DNA from: Candidatus Jordarchaeum madagascarense
GTDB taxonomy: Archaea > Asgardarchaeota > Jordiarchaeia > Jordiarchaeales > Jordiarchaeaceae
Assembly (NCBI GenBank): GCA_019056875.1
Contig: DXJA01000469.1
Span: forward strand, 1-25,147
Direction of reading: 5' to 3'
Length of the DNA stretch: 25,147 nt
The translations under genes and the position numbers were made by a program. Shown piece by piece: positions 23,024 to 25,147 of the stretch. Under the pieces are notes generated by a model. The model worked only from the letters and a program-made list of their open reading frames with translations. It was not told where the DNA came from and searched no databases. Numbering within the stretch: the stretch's first letter is position 1; every line of letters starts with the position of its first letter.

Positions 23024-23245
23024 TTTTTCCACTACCATTCTTAATGGTTCAGAGATTTGATTTGGTTTGTTTCTATTTTACTCACTTTTTTGCTTTCCAT
23101 TTAAGTTTTTGTCTTTAGGTAATATATAATTATGGTATAATATTTGTTTTTTGTGTATAAGTTGGGTATTTTTCCACTGATTGATTTATTAAGGTTGTGC
23201 TAAAATAGAGAGGTTAAATTCTTCTTTTGGTGTTTTTTAAGTAAT

Positions 23246-23255
23246 TTTTATATGG
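23246..23255 (+). promoter_or_regulatory. TATA-like box for the helical protein/DUF99 pair
   Basis: TTTTTATATG at 23246-23255 would place a transcript start near 23277, just before the ATG at 23284 and about 36 bases before the better-supported ATG at 23314. Confidence 0.4.
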
Positions 23256-23313
23256 TTTATTTTCTTATCGTGTTTATCTTGATATGTTGTTTGAATCGGT
23301 GTTTGGTGGTTCT

Positions 23314-23652
23314 ATGTTAGAGTTACTGGGGGAAGTTCTTAGCCACATTGATAGGGCCCGATTAGTGAATGATGCTGATGGTTTGAAGCTGGAGGCTTGG
23401 ATGGCTCGGGCTAATCTGGAGCTTTTCATTGTTAAGCTGGTTTTATTGCATAGTTTGGAGGAGAGGGAGGCTCCTTCTCCGCCGGGGGTTAAGAGGGGTG
23501 ATCCGGATAAGGATTCTAAACTGTTGAATTTGGCGGAGGAGAAGGTTAGGGAGGCTCAGAAATTCTATGGGGAAGGAGATTATTTTTTGACCTATTATAA
23601 TGCTTGGGATGCTAAGAATGCATTAACTAGGATTGTGACTTCAACGTCTTAA
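23314..23652 (+). CDS. Uncharacterized helical protein (DUF357-like tail)
   Basis: This is a 112-residue soluble, all-helical protein. The N-terminal half contains an amphipathic stretch (ARANLELFIVKLVLLHSLEE). A Pro- and charge-rich linker follows, and the last helix pair reads VREAQKFYGEGDYFLTYYNAWDAKNAL. That last pattern resembles the helical DUF357 family of archaea, but the match is by eye and weak. ATG at 23314 was chosen because GGTGGT precedes it; an ATG at 23284 would add ten residues and be nearly leaderless. A DUF99 gene follows about 94 bases downstream on the same strand, so a shared function is possible. The function is unknown. Confidence 0.7.
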   Translation: MLELLGEVLSHIDRARLVNDADGLKLEAWMARANLELFIVKLVLLHSLEEREAPSPPGVKRGDPDKDSKLLNLAEEKVREAQKFYGEGDYFLTYYNAWDAKNALTRIVTSTS

Positions 23653-23746
23653 AGGGGTTTTTGATTTTTTAGGTGCTTTTTGTTTGTTGGTGAAAAGTTT
23701 TATTTTTGTTTGGTGTTTCTTTTGTTTTGGGGTTTGTTTCTTGAAG

Positions 23747-24313
23747 ATGGGTGTTAGAGTTTTGGGTATTGCGGAGAGTTTTGTTAAGGGTGTGAGTAAG
23801 AGGTCTGTTCTTGCGGGAGTGGTTATGCGGGGTGATCTTGAGATTGATGGGTTTGCCTTTTCCACTGTTACCGTGGGTGGTTTGGATGCTACTGAGGGAG
23901 TGGTTGAGGTTTACCGGAGTCTGGGGCGGAGTGATATTAATTTTGTGTTTTTAAATGGTTGTGTGATTAGTTGGTTTAATATTGTGGATTTGGACAGGGT
24001 TTACGGTGAACTGGGAGTGCCTCTGGTATGTGTGACTTATGAGGAGTCTGAAGGACTGGAGAGGTATTTTAAGGAGTATTTTGATGATTGGGAGGAGCGG
24101 ATGGAACTTTATAATAGGCTTGGTACGAGGGAGCCGGTTTCTCTTCGAACGGGTTATGAGATATTTGTGCGTTATCTGGGATTAAGTAAGGAGGAAGCGG
24201 TTAGGATTGTTAATAAGTTCACTCTTCAGGGATCGGTTCCTGAGCCTTTAAAAACAGCGCGTTTATTATCGAGAGCAATTGTTAGAAGTGGGATACTGAA
24301 TCTGGATATCTGA
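23747..24313 (+). CDS. DUF99 (UPF0215) family protein
   Basis: This is a 188-residue archaeal protein of the DUF99 family. The family opening is clear: RVLGIAESF, then SVLAGVVMRGDLEIDGF, VTVGGLDAT, and FVFLNGCVISWFNIVD. Toward the end is the substrate-like patch VCVTYEESEGLERYF. DUF99 proteins have been likened to endonuclease V-type nucleases by fold, but no activity is established to my knowledge. The start is ATG at 23747; TTG at 23741 would add two residues and match the usual M-K opening. It converges on the longin-like gene at 24431. Confidence 0.88.
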   Translation: MGVRVLGIAESFVKGVSKRSVLAGVVMRGDLEIDGFAFSTVTVGGLDATEGVVEVYRSLGRSDINFVFLNGCVISWFNIVDLDRVYGELGVPLVCVTYEESEGLERYFKEYFDDWEERMELYNRLGTREPVSLRTGYEIFVRYLGLSKEEAVRIVNKFTLQGSVPEPLKTARLLSRAIVRSGILNLDI

Positions 24314-24430
24314 GCCGTACCTGTGGCCTTTTTATTGGTTGTTTCCCCCTCATTTTCAAAGCTTCAGGATTTTTTTAGGGCACAGTTTTAATGCTTTTTT
24401 CTCAGCGTTCTGTTTTTTGGGATTATTTTA

Positions 24431-24877
24431 CTAATTTCTTTCTTTGTTCCAGAGAAGGTCTTCTATGGCTTGGAAGTTTATTAAGCCGTTGTTGTCTCCT
24501 TCAATTATTTTGTGGATTTCGTTTTCGAAGTTTTGTATTTCATTATTGTTTGTTTTCCCGTCATTAATTATGGCTTCGCGTTTTTCGAGGAATTTTTTGT
24601 AGATTTTTTTGAATTTTGAGACGTCGGATGGGTCTTGTTCGGCGTCTACAGTTGCTATTATTGTGAATTCTTTATCTTTTTGGAATATGAATCGGTTTTC
24701 GCCCAGAACAAACGAGGAGAAGTCGCTGTCTTTCTTTTTTTCTGTGAATACGGTAGAGAAATCGGATATTGCGGTGACGAAGTTGGTGAGTTCTTTGAGG
24801 TTTACGTTGTTTTTGGAGTATTCTTTGACGAATATCTGTGTGCCTTCATTTGAGAGGATGTAGACTGCGTGAATCAA
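24431..24877 (-). CDS. Longin-like domain protein
   Basis: This is a 148-residue protein whose first 100 residues follow the longin/adaptin-small-chain pattern. The opening strand is MIHAVYILSNEGTQIFVKEY, a helix ELTNFVTAISDFSTVF follows, then strands SFVLGENRFIFQKDKEFTIIATVD and a helix DVSKFKKIYKKFLEK. The last 45 residues form a charged helical tail. Longin domains in eukaryotes belong to trafficking SNAREs, TRAPP and clathrin adaptors and bind small GTPases; Asgard genomes encode related proteins. The start is TTG at 24877 with GGTGA six bases before. It lies close to two small GTPase genes, though not in their operon. The fold call is by pattern only. Confidence 0.72.
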   Translation of the reverse strand: MIHAVYILSNEGTQIFVKEYSKNNVNLKELTNFVTAISDFSTVFTEKKKDSDFSSFVLGENRFIFQKDKEFTIIATVDAEQDPSDVSKFKKIYKKFLEKREAIINDGKTNNNEIQNFENEIHKIIEGDNNGLINFQAIEDLLWNKERN

Positions 24878-25147
24878 TATTTTTCACCGATCTTCTCTAT
24901 TTTCAAAATAATTATTTATTCTGTAGTATACTTACTAAATTCAAAATTAAAAATTTTTTGCAATTAAAAGTTCCTATTAAATTATCAAGAAGGATATTTA
25001 ATTTCAAAATCATAAGCATAAGCTAGTTATAATTTTTTTTACATACCTTAATAAGGCTGCCATTAAATTTATAAAAACAATTCAATTTGTTTTTTTAATT
25101 AAACTTTTAATTATATGTTAAACTGTTAAATTATTGAGCCGTATGGG

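Noticed and set aside
1..25147. CRISPR arrays, insertion sequences, tRNA or rRNA genes
   Set aside because: No regularly spaced repeats, transposase motifs, cloverleaf-forming segments or rRNA-like sequence were seen on reading. This was by eye; a tRNA scan would settle that point.

Overview
The window looks like a chromosomal segment from an archaeon, most probably an Asgard-group (Promethearchaeota) lineage. This is an inference from gene content. It encodes two Ras/Rab-like small GTPases, a longin-like domain protein, a roadblock/LC7 protein, a stand-alone JAMM (MPN+) metalloprotease and a two-ring Cdc48 ATPase. It also has archaeal-only metabolic genes: the GTP cyclohydrolase III route to riboflavin, a split GMP synthase, DUF99 and an FmdE-domain protein. 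Archaeal TATA-like boxes precede several genes. Ribosome binding sites are GGTG/GAGGTG, and TTG starts are frequent. I cannot place it to class level, and no rRNA or tRNA gene is visible.

Layout: (1) 1-1.2 kb holds a PadR regulator and an Hsp20 chaperone in one operon, behind a promoter with a 30-bp-spaced direct repeat. (2) 1.5-5.1 kb holds a PhnP-like metallo-beta-lactamase hydrolase, a C45-type acyltransferase/peptidase, a zinc-ribbon/TPR protein and two tiny Cys-containing proteins that resemble each other (2352-2474 and 4866-5015). It also contains a 0.45-kb stretch with possible gene debris. (3) 5.2-9.8 kb holds an M20 peptidase/deacylase, then a minus-strand catabolic operon of a 2-hydroxyacid dehydrogenase, an FGGY kinase and a class II aldolase. 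(4) 9.9-15.1 kb holds an FmdE-domain protein, the GMP synthase ATP-pyrophosphatase subunit, Cdc48, a convergent roadblock protein and the JAMM protease. (5) 15.3-16.4 kb holds two adjacent ferredoxin-type proteins. (6) 16.7-21.6 kb is a compact riboflavin operon: ribB, ribC, ribH, arfA, an amidohydrolase, arfC and arfB. (7) 21.7-24.9 kb holds two minus-strand small GTPases, a helical protein plus DUF99 pair, and a convergent longin-like protein.

The most interesting item is the riboflavin operon. It contains every enzyme known for the archaeal route from GTP and ribulose-5-phosphate, except the step that deaminates the pyrimidine ring and the step that removes the phosphate. A COG0402-type amidohydrolase, a family of heterocycle deaminases, sits between arfA and arfC. 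It is a strong candidate for the missing archaeal pyrimidine deaminase. Second are the two short Cys-rich proteins, which share a K-S-D-C ... G-T-[RK]-K-[KR]-P C-terminus.
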